A stretch of DNA of 64,000 nucleotides from Pelagerythrobacter marensis (GCF_036700095.1 NZ_CP144918.1:869001-933000); one strand, 5' to 3'. Positions 19,019 through 31,100 are shown, counted from the stretch's first letter. The notes: a model not told the origin generated them from the sequence alone. Made by a program: numbers and translations.

Positions 19019-19047
19019 TTGCAAGCGGGTGGTGAAACGGATATAGT
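19019..19047 (+). promoter_or_regulatory. Promoter of the amidohydrolase operon
   Basis: TTGCAA (19019-19024), a 17-bp spacer and TATAGT (19042-19047), about 27 bases ahead of the ATG at 19074. It is divergent from the copper-operon promoter, whose -35 lies about 58 bp away. Confidence 0.65.
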
Positions 19048-19073
19048 TCGGCGAGCAAATAGGGGGGCTCGTC

Positions 19074-20528
19074 ATGCACCTACGTTTGGGAAGTAAACGC
19101 CGGAAGCCGGTTCACGGTTTCCCCTCCGCTTCCCGAACGCCGGCATCGGCCCGGATCGACGAAGGCCTGGCGGCCGGCATATCGCGGCGGTCGGCCTTGC
19201 GGGGCATTGCCACCACTCTGGCCGCGTCGTCGCTCGGCGGTTCCGTCGCTTTCGCCCAGGGATCGGACAGGCCGGTCCTGTTCACCAATGCGCGCATCTT
19301 CGACGGGCGGTCGGGCAGGCTGATCGAGGGATCGAACCTCCGCATTGCCGGCAACAAGGTCGATGCGCTGATCCCCGCCGGCGAGAACGTCGCCGACGTG
19401 GAAGTGGTCGATTGCGGCGGCCGCGTGCTCATGCCCGGCCTCATCGACGCTCACTGGCATGCGCTGATGGCGGCGATTCCCGAGGTTGTCGCGCTGACCG
19501 CGGACCTGCCCTATGTCCATCTGGTGGCAATGCGGGAAGCGGAGCGGACGCTGATGCGTGGCTTCACCACGATCCGCGACGTCGGCGGCCCGTCCTTCCC
19601 GCTGAAACGCGCGATCGACGAAGGGACGGCTCCCGGCCCCCGGATATTCCCCTCGGGTGCGATGATCTCCCAGACTTCGGGGCATGGCGATTTCCGCATG
19701 CGCCACGAAGTGCCGCGCGCTTCGGGCGGCCACCTCAGCCATCCCGAGATGGCCGGCATCGCGGCGATCGCCGACGGCGTTCCCGAGGTGCTCCGCCGCG
19801 TGCGCGAGCAGCTGCTGCTGGGGGCAAGCCAGATCAAGATCATGACCGGGGGCGGCGTTTCCTCCGCTTACGACCCGATCCACGTCAACCAGTTTACGGC
19901 CGAGGAAATCCGCGCCGCTGTGGACGCGGCGTCGGATTGGGGCACTTATGTCTGCACCCACGTCTATACCCCGGAAGGCATTCAGCGAGCCTTGCGGAAC
20001 GGCGTGAAGTGCATCGAACACGGACAGCTCGCCGACGAGGATTCGGTCAGGATGATGGCCGACACGGGCGCGTGGTGGAGCCTGCAGCCGTTCCTTGCCG
20101 ACGAGGACGCCAATCCCAAGTCCGACCCCGTGCAGAGGCAGCAGCAGGAGGAGATCGCCATAGGCACGATGCGGGCTTACGAGCTTGGCAAGAAGCACAA
20201 TGTCAACCTGGCCTGGGGGACCGACGTTCTCTTCAACCCGAAGGGGACCGCCACCCAGGGCAAGCAGCTCGCCAAGCTTTCGCGCTGGTTCGACAATGCG
20301 GACGTGCTGCGCATGGCCACCGGCCGCAACGGGGATCTTCTTGCTCTTTCGGGCGAGAGAAACCCCTATCGCGCCAGGCTGGGCGTCATCGAGCCGGGGG
20401 CGCTGGCGGACATTCTCGTCATCGACGGCAATCCGCTGGAGGACATCAATCTGATCGCGGACCCGGACAGGAACCTGGCGCTCGTCATGAAGGACGGGAA
20501 AATCCACAAGAACGCGCTGCCGAGCTGA
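19074..20528 (+). CDS. Tat-exported metal-dependent amidohydrolase
   Basis: A 484-residue amidohydrolase of the imidazolonepropionase/Xaa-Pro-dipeptidase-like group. A twin-arginine signal (SRRSALRG, residues 38-45) is followed by a hydrophobic stretch ending VAFA, so it is exported folded with its metals. Metal ligands visible are HWH at 127-129, Lys in QIKIMTGGG, His in CTHVYT, His in IEHGQ and Asp in WGTDV. Substrate (dipeptide, cyclic amide or ester) cannot be told. The SD AGGGGGG is six bases before the ATG. The barrel protein gene follows six bases after the stop. Confidence 0.9.
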   Translation: MHLRLGSKRRKPVHGFPSASRTPASARIDEGLAAGISRRSALRGIATTLAASSLGGSVAFAQGSDRPVLFTNARIFDGRSGRLIEGSNLRIAGNKVDALIPAGENVADVEVVDCGGRVLMPGLIDAHWHALMAAIPEVVALTADLPYVHLVAMREAERTLMRGFTTIRDVGGPSFPLKRAIDEGTAPGPRIFPSGAMISQTSGHGDFRMRHEVPRASGGHLSHPEMAGIAAIADGVPEVLRRVREQLLLGASQIKIMTGGGVSSAYDPIHVNQFTAEEIRAAVDAASDWGTYVCTHVYTPEGIQRALRNGVKCIEHGQLADEDSVRMMADTGAWWSLQPFLADEDANPKSDPVQRQQQEEIAIGTMRAYELGKKHNVNLAWGTDVLFNPKGTATQGKQLAKLSRWFDNADVLRMATGRNGDLLALSGERNPYRARLGVIEPGALADILVIDGNPLEDINLIADPDRNLALVMKDGKIHKNALPS

Positions 20529-20533
20529 GGGGC

Positions 20534-21343
20534 ATGGCCATGGCCAGATCCGCAGCATCCCCGGCCCTTGCGGCTGCGCTGTTCTTCCTGGGGGCGACCG
20601 CCGCCTACGCGGCCGATCCGGCACCGCCGGAAGAGGCGCCCCCGGAACCCGCACCGTCGTCCGGGTGGGTCGTCCAGGTCACGCCCTATGTCTGGGCCGC
20701 GGGCATGGAGGGCGACGTCTCGCCGTTCCGGCGCGCGCCGACCATCCATGTCGAGAAGGATTTCTCCGACGTCCTCGACGATCTCAACGTCGGCGGCTTC
20801 GTCAATTTCAGGGCGCGCAAGGACCGGTTCGTCATTGCCGGCGACATAATGTATGCCAACCTCACCGAAAGCGCCGTGGCGGGGCCGATTCCGATCGTCG
20901 GCGCCATCGGAGCCGATTACGACACGGCGCAATTCGCCGCCGCGCTGCAGGCCGGATACCGGCTCCACGACACGCCGCAGTTCACTTTCGACGTTCTGGC
21001 CGGCGCCCGGTTCTGGCATCTTTGGAACGATCTCAACGTGAGCGTCGCCGGCCGCACCCGGACGATCGAGAACGATTTCGGCTGGATCGATCCGGTCGTC
21101 GGCGCGCGCGCCCATGTCCGCGTCAACGACAAAGTCTCGTTCCTTGCCCAGGGCGACATGGGCGGGTTCGGGGCCGGCTCCGATTTCACATCGCAGGGGC
21201 TGGTAACCGTCAACTATGCGTTCAACGACAAGATCGCCCTGTCCGCAGGGTACAAGGCACTCTTTGTCGATTACGAAGACGACGGGCGCGTCTTCGACAC
21301 GACGCTGTCCGGTCCGGTTGTGGGATTGACGTACCGGTTCTGA
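20534..21343 (+). CDS. Outer-membrane beta-barrel protein
   Basis: A 269-residue protein with a signal peptide ending AAYA, an acidic Pro-rich linker (PPEEAPPEPAPSSG), then alternating amphipathic strands (WVVQVTPYVWAAGMEG, FVNFRARKDRFVIAGDIMY) and a C-terminal VVGLTYRF ending in the Phe needed for barrel assembly. I do not recognise a specific family beyond porin-like OMPs of 8-12 strands. Co-transcribed with the upstream amidohydrolase; the link in function is unknown. Confidence 0.8.
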   Translation: MAMARSAASPALAAALFFLGATAAYAADPAPPEEAPPEPAPSSGWVVQVTPYVWAAGMEGDVSPFRRAPTIHVEKDFSDVLDDLNVGGFVNFRARKDRFVIAGDIMYANLTESAVAGPIPIVGAIGADYDTAQFAAALQAGYRLHDTPQFTFDVLAGARFWHLWNDLNVSVAGRTRTIENDFGWIDPVVGARAHVRVNDKVSFLAQGDMGGFGAGSDFTSQGLVTVNYAFNDKIALSAGYKALFVDYEDDGRVFDTTLSGPVVGLTYRF

Positions 21344-21346
21344 AAC

Positions 21347-21377
21347 GCCGGACTTCGCTCCGCCTTGTCCGGCCTTT
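21347..21377. terminator. Hairpin between convergent genes
   Basis: GCCGGAC (21347-21353) pairs with GTCCGGC (21367-21373), followed by CTTT on the plus strand. It sits between two convergent genes and may serve both. Confidence 0.4.
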
Positions 21378-21410
21378 GGAAGGTGCCGCTTCAGCCTCGC
21401 CGAAGCGTCT

Positions 21411-24400
21411 TCAGTACCGGCCCACCAGGTTTATGAAGAACCCTTTCTGATCGTAATCGAAGTCGGTCAGATCGTCGCTGAACTGGGTGAAGTTGTAGCC
21501 CACACCGATGCGAAGGTTCTGGGCGATGTCGCGGTCCACACCGACCAAGAAGCCGTGCCGGATACCGCCGTCCTTGACGTCGAGGGCGCGGTATTCGGCC
21601 AGGGCATGCCATTTCGACAGGACTTCGTAACGGGCCTGGACGGCACCGAAGGTGGCCGCCGAATCGAACCATTGGCCGGTGCCGCGGCCCATGCGCACTT
21701 CGCCTTCGCGCCGCGCGATCTTGGCGGCGAATTCCCAGTTCCGGTCGAACCGGTGAACGCCTTCGAGCGAGAAGATCTGCGATTTCTGGTCGTAGTCCGC
21801 GCCGCCTTCCTGGCCCAGCGTCGCAAGGTCGTAGAGATAGGTATAGCGGCCGAAGACACCCCATCGCGTGCTGTTCCACGGACGCCAGGCGAAGCCGGCG
21901 TTGCCCTCGATAAATCGGGCGCTGGCGCGCGGATCGATACGGTCGTTCGTGTCCGAATAGTTGAAGCGCAGGGCCACGCGCCAGCTTTCGTTGATCTTGT
22001 GCGCGATGCGATTGGTGGAAACCCATTGGGTGCGCTGCTCGGCGCCGGAATCGCGCCGCCATTCGAGCTTGCTCTGCCAGTCGGTATCGGGCGAGGTGCG
22101 CCCTAGGCGCACGCTCACCGCCCGGCGCCTGACCAGTCCACCGCCCTCGTTGCGCAACTCCCCGGTCTGGAGGGTGAAGCCCGTGCTCCAGCCCCGCGCC
22201 GGATAGAAATCCAGGCCATAAGTATGCGCCAGGCCGGATTGCGACGGCTCCTTGAGATACTGGCTTTCGTTGAAGATGTTGACCTGGTTGGACAATCGCC
22301 AGCGTTGCCCCAGTGTCCAGCCGTTCTGCCGGTTGGGATTGAGGAGCGATTGGGATTCGGTCGTGTCTGTGGAATAGGTATAGACGCCGTAGAGCGTGTG
22401 ATCGGGCGCCAGCCGGTATTCCGCGTTCACGCTGGCCGCGTCGCCGCGATCCCCGGTGCTGACCTCTCCGCCGATCGAGGACTGATCGTTGAAGAGATAG
22501 CGCGCGCCCGTCAGGATCATGTCGTTGTCGCGATAGCGGCCCTGATCGTCGTCGAGCGTCAACTGTCCCTGGACATAGAGGTCGAGCGCCGTGCCGACAC
22601 GGCGGGTATATTTGAGCGCGCCCAGCGTCCCGGCGCCATCGGCATAGGTCGAACGTTCCTCGACATGCCTGATTTCCGCGGCGAGGCTGTTCGTGTCGTC
22701 GAGCCGCCAATCGAGGGTGCCCTGGGCCTGGGTAAGCGAATCGGCGCCGCTTTCGGCCTTGCTGTAGCGGGCGTAGAGGCCGAGGCTGTTGGTGATCTGG
22801 CCCAGCAGTTCGCCGCCATATTCGGTGGTGGGCCGGCCGGTGTTGTAGCGGCTGGTGGAATAGCCCGCATCGGTGTCCCGCCACCAGGCCGCCGCGCTCC
22901 AGTCGAGCGCGACCCACCCCATCTCCTTCAGGTTGACGCGCGCCTCGATCGATTTCGCTTCCCCCTCCTGCGGGCCGGTGCCGGAAAGGCGGGTGAAGTC
23001 GAAACCGCCGTTGCTGGAGAAGAAGGTTGGCGCGGCGAGCGCCTTCGTATTGGCATATTCGGCCTTGAGATAGGTGCCCCGGCCGGCTTGCAACGTTATG
23101 TCGCCGCCATAGAGGGTGTAATCCTCGCCGGCGCGATTTTCCTCCACATAAGTCGCGCCGATGCCGATATGGTCGCCGAACCATTGCTTGCCGCGCACGC
23201 CGGCCGCGATCTCGTCGCTGTCGAAGCTCGAGGGCACCCATTCATAATCGACGATCAGCCGCTGCTCGAAGCCGTCGAGCGGCCCGTCGCGGGTGATCGA
23301 GGGAACGTTCTCCCGCGTGATCTGGGCGAGCGGGCGGGTGAGGATGATCCGGCCCTGCAACTCGTCGATTTCGTAGTCCGCACCCCGCGTGAGCCGGACC
23401 CGGTTTTCCGGGCGCCCCGTGGTCCGGTCCCTGATTTCGAGATAGACGACGTCCGAACCCGGCAGCACATCGGTATGGCGCAAGTAATAGAGGCTGCCGC
23501 CGGTGCCGATGAACTCGTTGTGCCCCGGGGCGGTCTGCGCCTGGGAGCCGAAGGCCCGCAGTTCCGTCTTCGGGTCGCCCCAGCGGTTGTTGCCGTTGGA
23601 CCGCCAGTCGAGCGCCGCGCCATAGAGCGAGCGGACATATTGCGCATAATCGGTGCCGGTGATGCCGGTCTGATAATTGCCCCACAGCGCCTGGTTCTTA
23701 TCCCAATCCGCGCGCAGATAGAAACGGCCCATCGTATCGACGTCGCGATACGTGGTCGAATCGTCGCCGTAGACGGGGTAATAGAGATCGGGATCGAGCC
23801 GGCGGAAGATGTCCTCCGGGTCGGCCTTTCCAAAGCCCTTGAAGAGATCGCCGAGATCGCGCTCGGTCGTATCGGCCTGCGCGGTGACCAGAAAGCGGCC
23901 GCCGAGCTTGGATTTCAGATAGAACGCCAGCCGGCCATCGGCGAGAATGTCGTCGTCCGCCCGGTCGTCGCCGGCGAACGGTTCGACCGACCCGGAAATA
24001 TCGTTCTGCGAAATGGTGAGGTCGGCAATGCCGACGCCGAAGAAATAGCGACCCGTTACGTCGATATCGAGCCGGTGATGGCGCGCGGTTTCGCCGCCGC
24101 TGCCGCTCAGTGCGATGTCGAAAGTGTGCCTGCCGATCGGCGAGAGATATTCGGCGACGAACTTGCGTTCCAGATCGACCGGATAGGATGCGCCATTGAT
24201 CGTGAGCTGTTCGTTCTGCGGCAGGTTGCGCCCCTGGATACGGATGCGCGAGCCGTGGATGGCAATGTTCTGCTGGCGGAGGCTGTTGCCGGCGAACACG
24301 TCGTCGATCAGGTTCTGGGTTTGCGCCTCTTCGGAAGAGAGCGACGTGCCCAGCTTCCGTTCGATATCGGTCCGCAGCAACTGGTTGTTGCGCGCGACGT

Positions 24401-25103
24401 CTTCGGGCCGGACCAGTTGCAGGCGTTTCTGATGGGTTTCGTCGAATGCGCCGTTTTCGCCATAGGCCCGCAGGACGTAGATCAGCTCGTCGCCCGTGCG
24501 GAAGCGATGCCTGGCGGGCAGGGTGCCGTCCCAGCTGGCCTCCGTCACCGCCGCCACGTCGAGCGGAACGACCGCCAGCGGCTCGACCATATCGGCATCT
24601 GTGCTGCGGTAGATCGAGATTTCGAGCCGCTCGATGAAGCCGGGATAGTTGCCGCGGACGAAGAAGCGAACCGGCTCCACGATCCGCGCGCCGTCGTAGG
24701 CGACGATGCTGGGGGCCGAAACGGAAAGTTCCGGCCGGCCGAGATTGGGGTCCTCCGTCGCCCAGATCGTGCCGCCATTGGGCAGCGAGATGGAGAACTT
24801 GCCCAGCGCGGTCGCCTGGCCCGGCTGTTCGACCGCAACGGTCGCGCGCCGATCGGGCTGGAGGGCTTCCGCCGGGGAGGAGGCGTTCGTGCCGTCCGTT
24901 ACGGGGCGCGAATAGCTGCGCGTGCGCAGGCGGAAGAGAAGGTCCTCCCCGTCCGAGCATTCGTCGCGCGTGCAGACGAGGGTGCCATCGCCTTCATCGC
25001 CGGGTTTCGCCGCCGCCTGCTGCCCGCCATCCTGGGCGAGGGCGGATGGCGAAACGCTGGCCAAAAGGCTGGCGATCGTTAGACCGAGGAGCTTGTTCTG
25101 CAT
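21411..25103 (-). CDS. Large outer-membrane partner of the DUF11/OmpA protein
   Basis: A 1230-residue exported protein. A signal peptide (LGLTIASLLASVSPSALA) is followed by a periplasmic part to about residue 330 with Ig-like segments, then some 800 residues of repeated amphipathic beta strands (many YxxD/WxxY turns) ending FFINLVGRY, consistent with a large barrel. It lacks a plug and TonB box, so it is not a TonB receptor. It follows the giant DUF11/OmpA gene by 14 bases; I recall such pairs from other Gram-negative genomes but know no function. A role in assembling or anchoring the repeat protein is inference. ATG 25103 is supported by the signal peptide. Confidence 0.75.
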   Translation of the reverse strand: MQNKLLGLTIASLLASVSPSALAQDGGQQAAAKPGDEGDGTLVCTRDECSDGEDLLFRLRTRSYSRPVTDGTNASSPAEALQPDRRATVAVEQPGQATALGKFSISLPNGGTIWATEDPNLGRPELSVSAPSIVAYDGARIVEPVRFFVRGNYPGFIERLEISIYRSTDADMVEPLAVVPLDVAAVTEASWDGTLPARHRFRTGDELIYVLRAYGENGAFDETHQKRLQLVRPEDVARNNQLLRTDIERKLGTSLSSEEAQTQNLIDDVFAGNSLRQQNIAIHGSRIRIQGRNLPQNEQLTINGASYPVDLERKFVAEYLSPIGRHTFDIALSGSGGETARHHRLDIDVTGRYFFGVGIADLTISQNDISGSVEPFAGDDRADDDILADGRLAFYLKSKLGGRFLVTAQADTTERDLGDLFKGFGKADPEDIFRRLDPDLYYPVYGDDSTTYRDVDTMGRFYLRADWDKNQALWGNYQTGITGTDYAQYVRSLYGAALDWRSNGNNRWGDPKTELRAFGSQAQTAPGHNEFIGTGGSLYYLRHTDVLPGSDVVYLEIRDRTTGRPENRVRLTRGADYEIDELQGRIILTRPLAQITRENVPSITRDGPLDGFEQRLIVDYEWVPSSFDSDEIAAGVRGKQWFGDHIGIGATYVEENRAGEDYTLYGGDITLQAGRGTYLKAEYANTKALAAPTFFSSNGGFDFTRLSGTGPQEGEAKSIEARVNLKEMGWVALDWSAAAWWRDTDAGYSTSRYNTGRPTTEYGGELLGQITNSLGLYARYSKAESGADSLTQAQGTLDWRLDDTNSLAAEIRHVEERSTYADGAGTLGALKYTRRVGTALDLYVQGQLTLDDDQGRYRDNDMILTGARYLFNDQSSIGGEVSTGDRGDAASVNAEYRLAPDHTLYGVYTYSTDTTESQSLLNPNRQNGWTLGQRWRLSNQVNIFNESQYLKEPSQSGLAHTYGLDFYPARGWSTGFTLQTGELRNEGGGLVRRRAVSVRLGRTSPDTDWQSKLEWRRDSGAEQRTQWVSTNRIAHKINESWRVALRFNYSDTNDRIDPRASARFIEGNAGFAWRPWNSTRWGVFGRYTYLYDLATLGQEGGADYDQKSQIFSLEGVHRFDRNWEFAAKIARREGEVRMGRGTGQWFDSAATFGAVQARYEVLSKWHALAEYRALDVKDGGIRHGFLVGVDRDIAQNLRIGVGYNFTQFSDDLTDFDYDQKGFFINLVGRY

Positions 25104-25117
25104 GGTTCCGCGCCCCC

Positions 25118-28100
25118 TCACTTGTGCTGCTCGTTGATCGGTGCGGCCGGATCGTCGCTGGCTTCGACGCGGATCTTCGATCGTATGTCCGGCGGGACCC
25201 TGTCGGCGAGCGCCTGGTAGACCGCACGGGCGCGGCGCATGCCCAGCGCGCTGTTGTAGTCGAACGATCCCCGGACATCGGTATGGCCGACGATGGCAAT
25301 GGTGCCGCCGCCCTGAGCCGCTATCCATTCCGCGATCCGGTCGAGCAGAGGCTCGAACTGCGGCCTGATGTCGGCCTTGTCGGTATCGAACAGGACGGTG
25401 CCGAGCAGGGCGCCGCCTTCGTCCACGCCGACGATCATCGAGGAAGGATCGCTGGCTTCGCCCCGCGCGACGACGCGGAGATTGCGTGCCGCTTCCGGCT
25501 GGAGCCGGGCCAGGAGCGCCGCCCTGACCGCATGGGCCCGTTCGTAGGCGAGCGCTTCTTCCTCGGCCGTGGCGTCGATCACCACTTCGCCGCCCCGATA
25601 CTCGTGGACCATCGCCGCCATGCGCTCGATTGCGGGCAGATATTGCTCGCTCACTTCGGCGCTCCCGGGGGCGAAGATGATCCGCCCCATCTCCAGCTCG
25701 ATCTCCTCGTCGACGCCCTCGATCTGTATGACCGGCAGCTTGACGCCCCAGTCGAAGCGGACCGGGATACCGGGCGTGATCCGGCGAAGTTTCGGGTTGT
25801 CCGTGGTGAAGGTCGCGCCGTCCGGCAGCGTGGCGGGATCGACCTTCAGGATGAAGTTGCGCCCGCGCCGCCATTCGCCCCCGGGAATGCCCGCCAGGTG
25901 ATAGCGGCCGAACTGGTCGGTCTCCATGATGAGGCCTTCGACCGAGGCGATGCGCACGCCGGGGATGCCGCGTTCATCGATGCCGGCGTTCTCGACGACA
26001 TAGTCGACGATATAGCCGCCTTCTCCCTGTGCGACCCTGCGTTCGACGCGCGGTTCGGCGCCGTTGAGGCCCTTTGCCGCGTCGCCGCTCTTCTCCACGC
26101 TGGTCTGCCCCGCCGCGTCCATGCGCACGGTCACGCCTTGCGCATTGGTGAGCACGAAATCGTCGGTGAAGGAGAGGGCGCTCAACCGCTGGCGGATCAC
26201 GATCCGGTGATTGTCGATCGGATCGCTTTCCGACTGGCGCGCGCTCAGGCGGCCCAGGCGGATGCCGTGCAGCAGCGGCGCGCTCTCATCGGGTTCGGGC
26301 CGCATGCCTTCGCCCCGATCGATGCGCGTGGAGCCGGGAACGTATGCGTCCGGTGCGAAGCCGCCCTGGACATGCAGGCCCGACAGGGCGGCGCTGTCCT
26401 GCCAGCCGTCGCCGTCGCGATCGTCGAAGACCGTGCCGAAGATCAGCGAATCGTCGATCAGCGGATCGCCCACCAGTTCGACCTGCGCCGTCGCCGGGTT
26501 GGACACGGGGAGGCCGTCCAGCGCGCGGACCTGCGCCTGGTTGATATGGGTTCCGGGGCGGACCCCAGCGCCGACGCGCATCAGATAGGCGAGCGTGGCC
26601 GTTTCTCCGGCTTCCACGTCGACATTCTCGAACCGCAGCGGGCTCTGGCCGGAGACGGTTGCGGCGCCGTCCGCATCGAAGGCCTGCAGCGAATCCTCGA
26701 CATAGGTAAAGCCGGCGGGCGGCGTGTCCACGATGCTGCCGGCGACGAGATCGCGCGTGCCGACATTTTCGACCGAGAGCGTGTAGCGGACCAGATCGCC
26801 GATCCGCACTTCGCGCACGGCTGCGGTCTTGACCAGCCGGATCAGCGGCAGGTCGACCTGGTGCTCGACCACGCAGGCCTCGCAATTCGGCTCGGAGCCG
26901 CCGCCGGTGGCCGTCACCATGTTGCGGACGGTTTCGCCGGCGTCATCGTTGACGGTCGCGCTATAGACCAGCTCGTGCCTGCCGACCGGCGTGCCCGCGG
27001 GCAGGGTGCAGGTGACCGTTTCCCCGGTCGCCTCGCAGGCCGCAGGCAGGTCGGTCACGGTCAGGCCCTGTCCGGGGGTGTCGACCAGCACCAGCGGCTC
27101 GGTGATCGCGCCGTCGGCGATCGTGACCACCAGCGCATAGGTCAGCGTCTGGCCGACCTGCACGGTCTCGCCGGCGGCGGGATCGGCCGATTTGCTGACG
27201 CTGACGAGGGAGGTGGCGACCGGGGTGCTGGTGGTGCAGGTGTCGGCGCAGCCCGGGCCGTCGGTTCCGCTGCCGACCACGCTGTTGGTAACCGCCCCGG
27301 ACGCAGTGGCGTTCACCGTGGCGGTGTATGTCATGGCATAGCTGCCCGGCGCAGTGCCTGCCGGCAGCGTGCAGACCAGCGGGCCGCTCTCGTCGCAGGT
27401 GAAGGCGCCGGCATCGGTGATGGCGGCGAAGTCGAGCCCGCTACCCAGCGTGTCGGTGAGGGTCAGGACGTCGACGGTTGCCGAATTGGCGACGGTGACC
27501 GTCAGCGTATAGGCAATCGTATCTCCGGCCCTGACAGTATCCGCCGGTGCCGAGGCGCTCTTGGCATAAGTGACGGCGGGGTCCGCGACCGTCGTGTCGG
27601 TGCCGCAGGCGGTGGTGCAGGTCGGGTTGTCGTCGCCCGATCCGACGACGACGTTGCTGACCGATCCGCTGGCCTGCTCGTTGACCCTGGCGGTATAGGT
27701 GACTTCGTAATCACCGGGTCCGGCGCCGGCGGGCAGGGTAAACTCGATGACCGGATCGCCCGAGGTGTCGACGCCATAGGGGCCGGCATCGGTGACGGCG
27801 ACGAAGTCGAGACCGGTGCCGAGCGTGTCGGTCAGCAGGACGACATCGGATGTCGTCTTGGAATTGGCGACGGTCGTCGTCAGCGTGAAGGTGATGATGT
27901 CGCCCGCGCTGACCGGCCCCGCCGTATCGGCCGCCTTGGCGAAGCTGACCTCGGGCGCGACGAGCGGCGTCTCGGTCTCGCAGGCCCCATCGCACGCGGG
28001 ATTGTCGCCGCCCGTGGCGCGCACGGTGTTTCTGACGCTGCCGGTGGCGGAACCGTTGACCGTCGCGGTGTAGGTCAGGCTGTAGACGCCGGCCAGAGTG

Positions 28101-31100
28101 CCCGCCGGCAGCGTGCAGACGAGCGGTCCGCCGCCGTTGCAGGTGAATGCCCCGGCATCGGTGATTGCGGCGAAGTCGAGCCCGCTACCCAGTGTGTCGG
28201 TGAGCGTGACCACGTCGGTCGTCGGCGCATTGGCGACCGTGACGTCCAGCGTATAGGCGATGGTATCGCCGAGTTTCGCCTGCGCGGCGTTGGCTCGCTT
28301 GCCATAAGTGACGCTGGGGTCGGTGACTGTGGTGCTCGTGCCGCAAGCGGTGGTGCAGGTGGGGTTGTCGTCGCCCGATCCGACGACGACGTTGCTGACC
28401 GATCCGCTGGCCTGCTCGTTGACCCGGGCGGTATAGCTGACCGCATAAGTGCCCGGCCCCGTTCCGGCAGGCAGGGTAAATTCGATGACCGGATCGCCCG
28501 AGGTGTCGACGCCATAGGCGCCGGCATCGGCGACGGCGACGAAATCGAGCCCGTCGCCCAGCGTATCGGTCAGCAGGGCGACATCCGATGTCGTCTTGGA
28601 GTTGGCGACGGTCGTCGTCAGCGTGAAGGTGATGACGTCGCCCGCGCCGACCGGGCCCGCGGTGTCGGCGGTCTTGGCGAAGCTGACCTCGGGCGCGACG
28701 AGCGGCGTCTCGGTCTCGCAGGCCCCGTCGCACGCGGGATTGTCGCCGCCCGATCCGACCACGGCATTGGTGACGCTGCCGCCTGCGCTCGCATTGACCG
28801 TGGCAGTGTACGTGAGGTCATAGGTGCCGACCGGCGTGCCGGCGGGCAGCGTGCATTCCAGCGGGTTGCCCGGCGTGCAGGCGAAGGCGCCCGCATCGGT
28901 GACCGCGGCGAAATCCAGCCCCGCGCCGAGCGTGTCGGTAAGGGTGAAATCGTCGGTCGTGGCCGAATTGGCGACCGTGGCGGTCAGCGTATAGGTGATC
29001 GTGTCGCCCACTTTCACCTGCGCGGCATTGGCGCTCTTGGCATAACCGATTTCGGACGGGGTAACGTCCGTCTCTGTGGTGCAGGCCCCGACGCAGCTCG
29101 GATCATCGCCGCCCGATCCGACCACGGCATTGGTGACGCTGCCGGTGGCGCTGTCATTGACGGTGGCGGTGTAGGTGAGGCTGTAGCTCCCGACCGGCGT
29201 TCCGGCGGGCAGGGTGCATTCCAGCGGATCGGCCGCATTGCAGGTGAACAGGCCCGTATCGGTGACCGCATTGAAATCCAGGCCCGCGCCGAGCGTGTCG
29301 GTGAGCGTGACCACGTCGGTCGTCGGCGAATTCGCGACAGTGACGGTCAGTTCATAGCTGAGCACATCGCCGGCACTGACGGTCGCGGAAGGTGCGTTGA
29401 CACTCTTGCCATAAGTGACGGCGCTGTCTTCGACCGTTGTGTTCGTGCCGCAATCGACAGTGCAGGTTGGGTTGTCGTTGCCCGATCCGACCACGACATT
29501 GCTGACCGATCCGCTGGCCTGCTCGTTGACCCGGGCGGTATAGCTGACCGCATAAGTGCCGGGTCCGGCGCCCGCGGGCAGGGTAAACTCGATCACCGGA
29601 TCGCCCGAGGTGTCGACGCCATAGGGGCCGGCATCGGTGACGGCGACGAAGTCGAGACCGGTGCCGAGCGTGTCGGTCAGCAGCACGACATCCGATGTCG
29701 TCTTGGAATTGGCGACGGTCGTCGTCAGCGTGAAGGTGATGATGTCTCCGGTGGAAACAGGCCCTGCGGTGTCGGCCGTCTTGGCATATGTCACGTCCGG
29801 CGCGACCACAGGGGTGTCGGTGTCGCAGGTGCCGCCGCAGCTCGGATTGTCCGGTCCCGTTCCGAGAACGGCATTGGTGACGCTGCCGGTCGCCTCGTCA
29901 TTGACCGTGGCGGTGTAGGTGAGGCTGTAGCTCCCGACCGGCGTTCCGGCAGGCAGGGTGCATTCCAGCGGGTTGCCCGGTGTGCAGGTAAAGGCGCCCG
30001 CATCGGTGACCGCGGTGAAGTCCAGGCCGGTGCCCAGCGTGTCGGTGAGAGTCAGGACGCCATTCGTGGCGGCATTGGCGACGGTGGCGGTCAGCGTATA
30101 GGCGATCGTGTCGCCCACCTTCACCTGGGCGGCGTCGGTGCTCTTGCCATAAGTGACGTTGGGGTCGGTGACCGTTGTGTCGGTGCCGCAATCGACGGTG
30201 CAGGTCGGGTTGTCGTTGCCCGATCCGACGACGACGTTGCTGACCGATCCGCTGGCCTGCTCGTTGACCCGGGCGGTATAGCTGACCGCATAAGTGCCGG
30301 GTCCGGCGCCCGCGGGCAGGGTAAACTCGATCACCGGATCGCCCGAGGTGTCGACGCCATAGGGGCCGGCATCGGTGACGGCGACGAAGTCGAGACCGGT
30401 GCCGAGCGTGTCGGTCAGCAGCACGACATCCGATGTCGTCTTGGAATTGGCGACGGTCGTCGTCAGCGTGAAGGTGATGATGTCTCCGGTGGAAACAGGC
30501 CCTGCGGTGTCGGCCGTCTTGGCATATGTCACGTCCGGCGCGACCACAGGGGTGTTGGTGTCGCAGGTGCCGCCGCAGCTCGGATTGTCCGGTCCCGTTC
30601 CGAGAACGGCATTGGTGACGCTGCCGGTCGCCTCGTCGTTGACCGTGGCGGTGTAGGTGAGGCTGTAGCTCCCGACCGGCGTTCCGGCGGGTAGCGTGCA
30701 TTCCAGCGGGTTGCCCGGCGTGCAGGTAAAGGCGCCCGCATCGGTGACCGCGGTGAAGTCCAGGCCGGTGCCCAGCGTGTCGGTGAGCGTGAACACGCCC
30801 GTAGTCTGCGAGTTGGCGACCGTGGCCGTCAGCGTATAGGCGATCGTGTCGCCCACCTTCACCTGGGTGGCATTGGTGCTCTTGGCATAAGTGACGGCAG
30901 ACGAGGCGACGGTGGTGCTGGTGTCGCAGGTGCCGCTGCAGCTCGGATTATCGCCGCCCGTTCCCAGAACGGCGTTGGTGACGCTGCCGGTCGCATCGTC
31001 GTTGACCGTCGCGGTATAGGTCAGATCGTAAGTGCCGACCGGCGTTCCGGCGGGCAGGGTGCACTCCAGCGGGTTGCCCGGCGTGCAGGTGAAGGCGCCC

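Noticed and set aside
25046-30694. A plus-strand open frame of 1882 codons opposite the DUF11/OmpA gene
   Set aside because: It mirrors the repeat gene, has no family motifs, and its periodicity is that of the DUF11 repeats read on the other strand.
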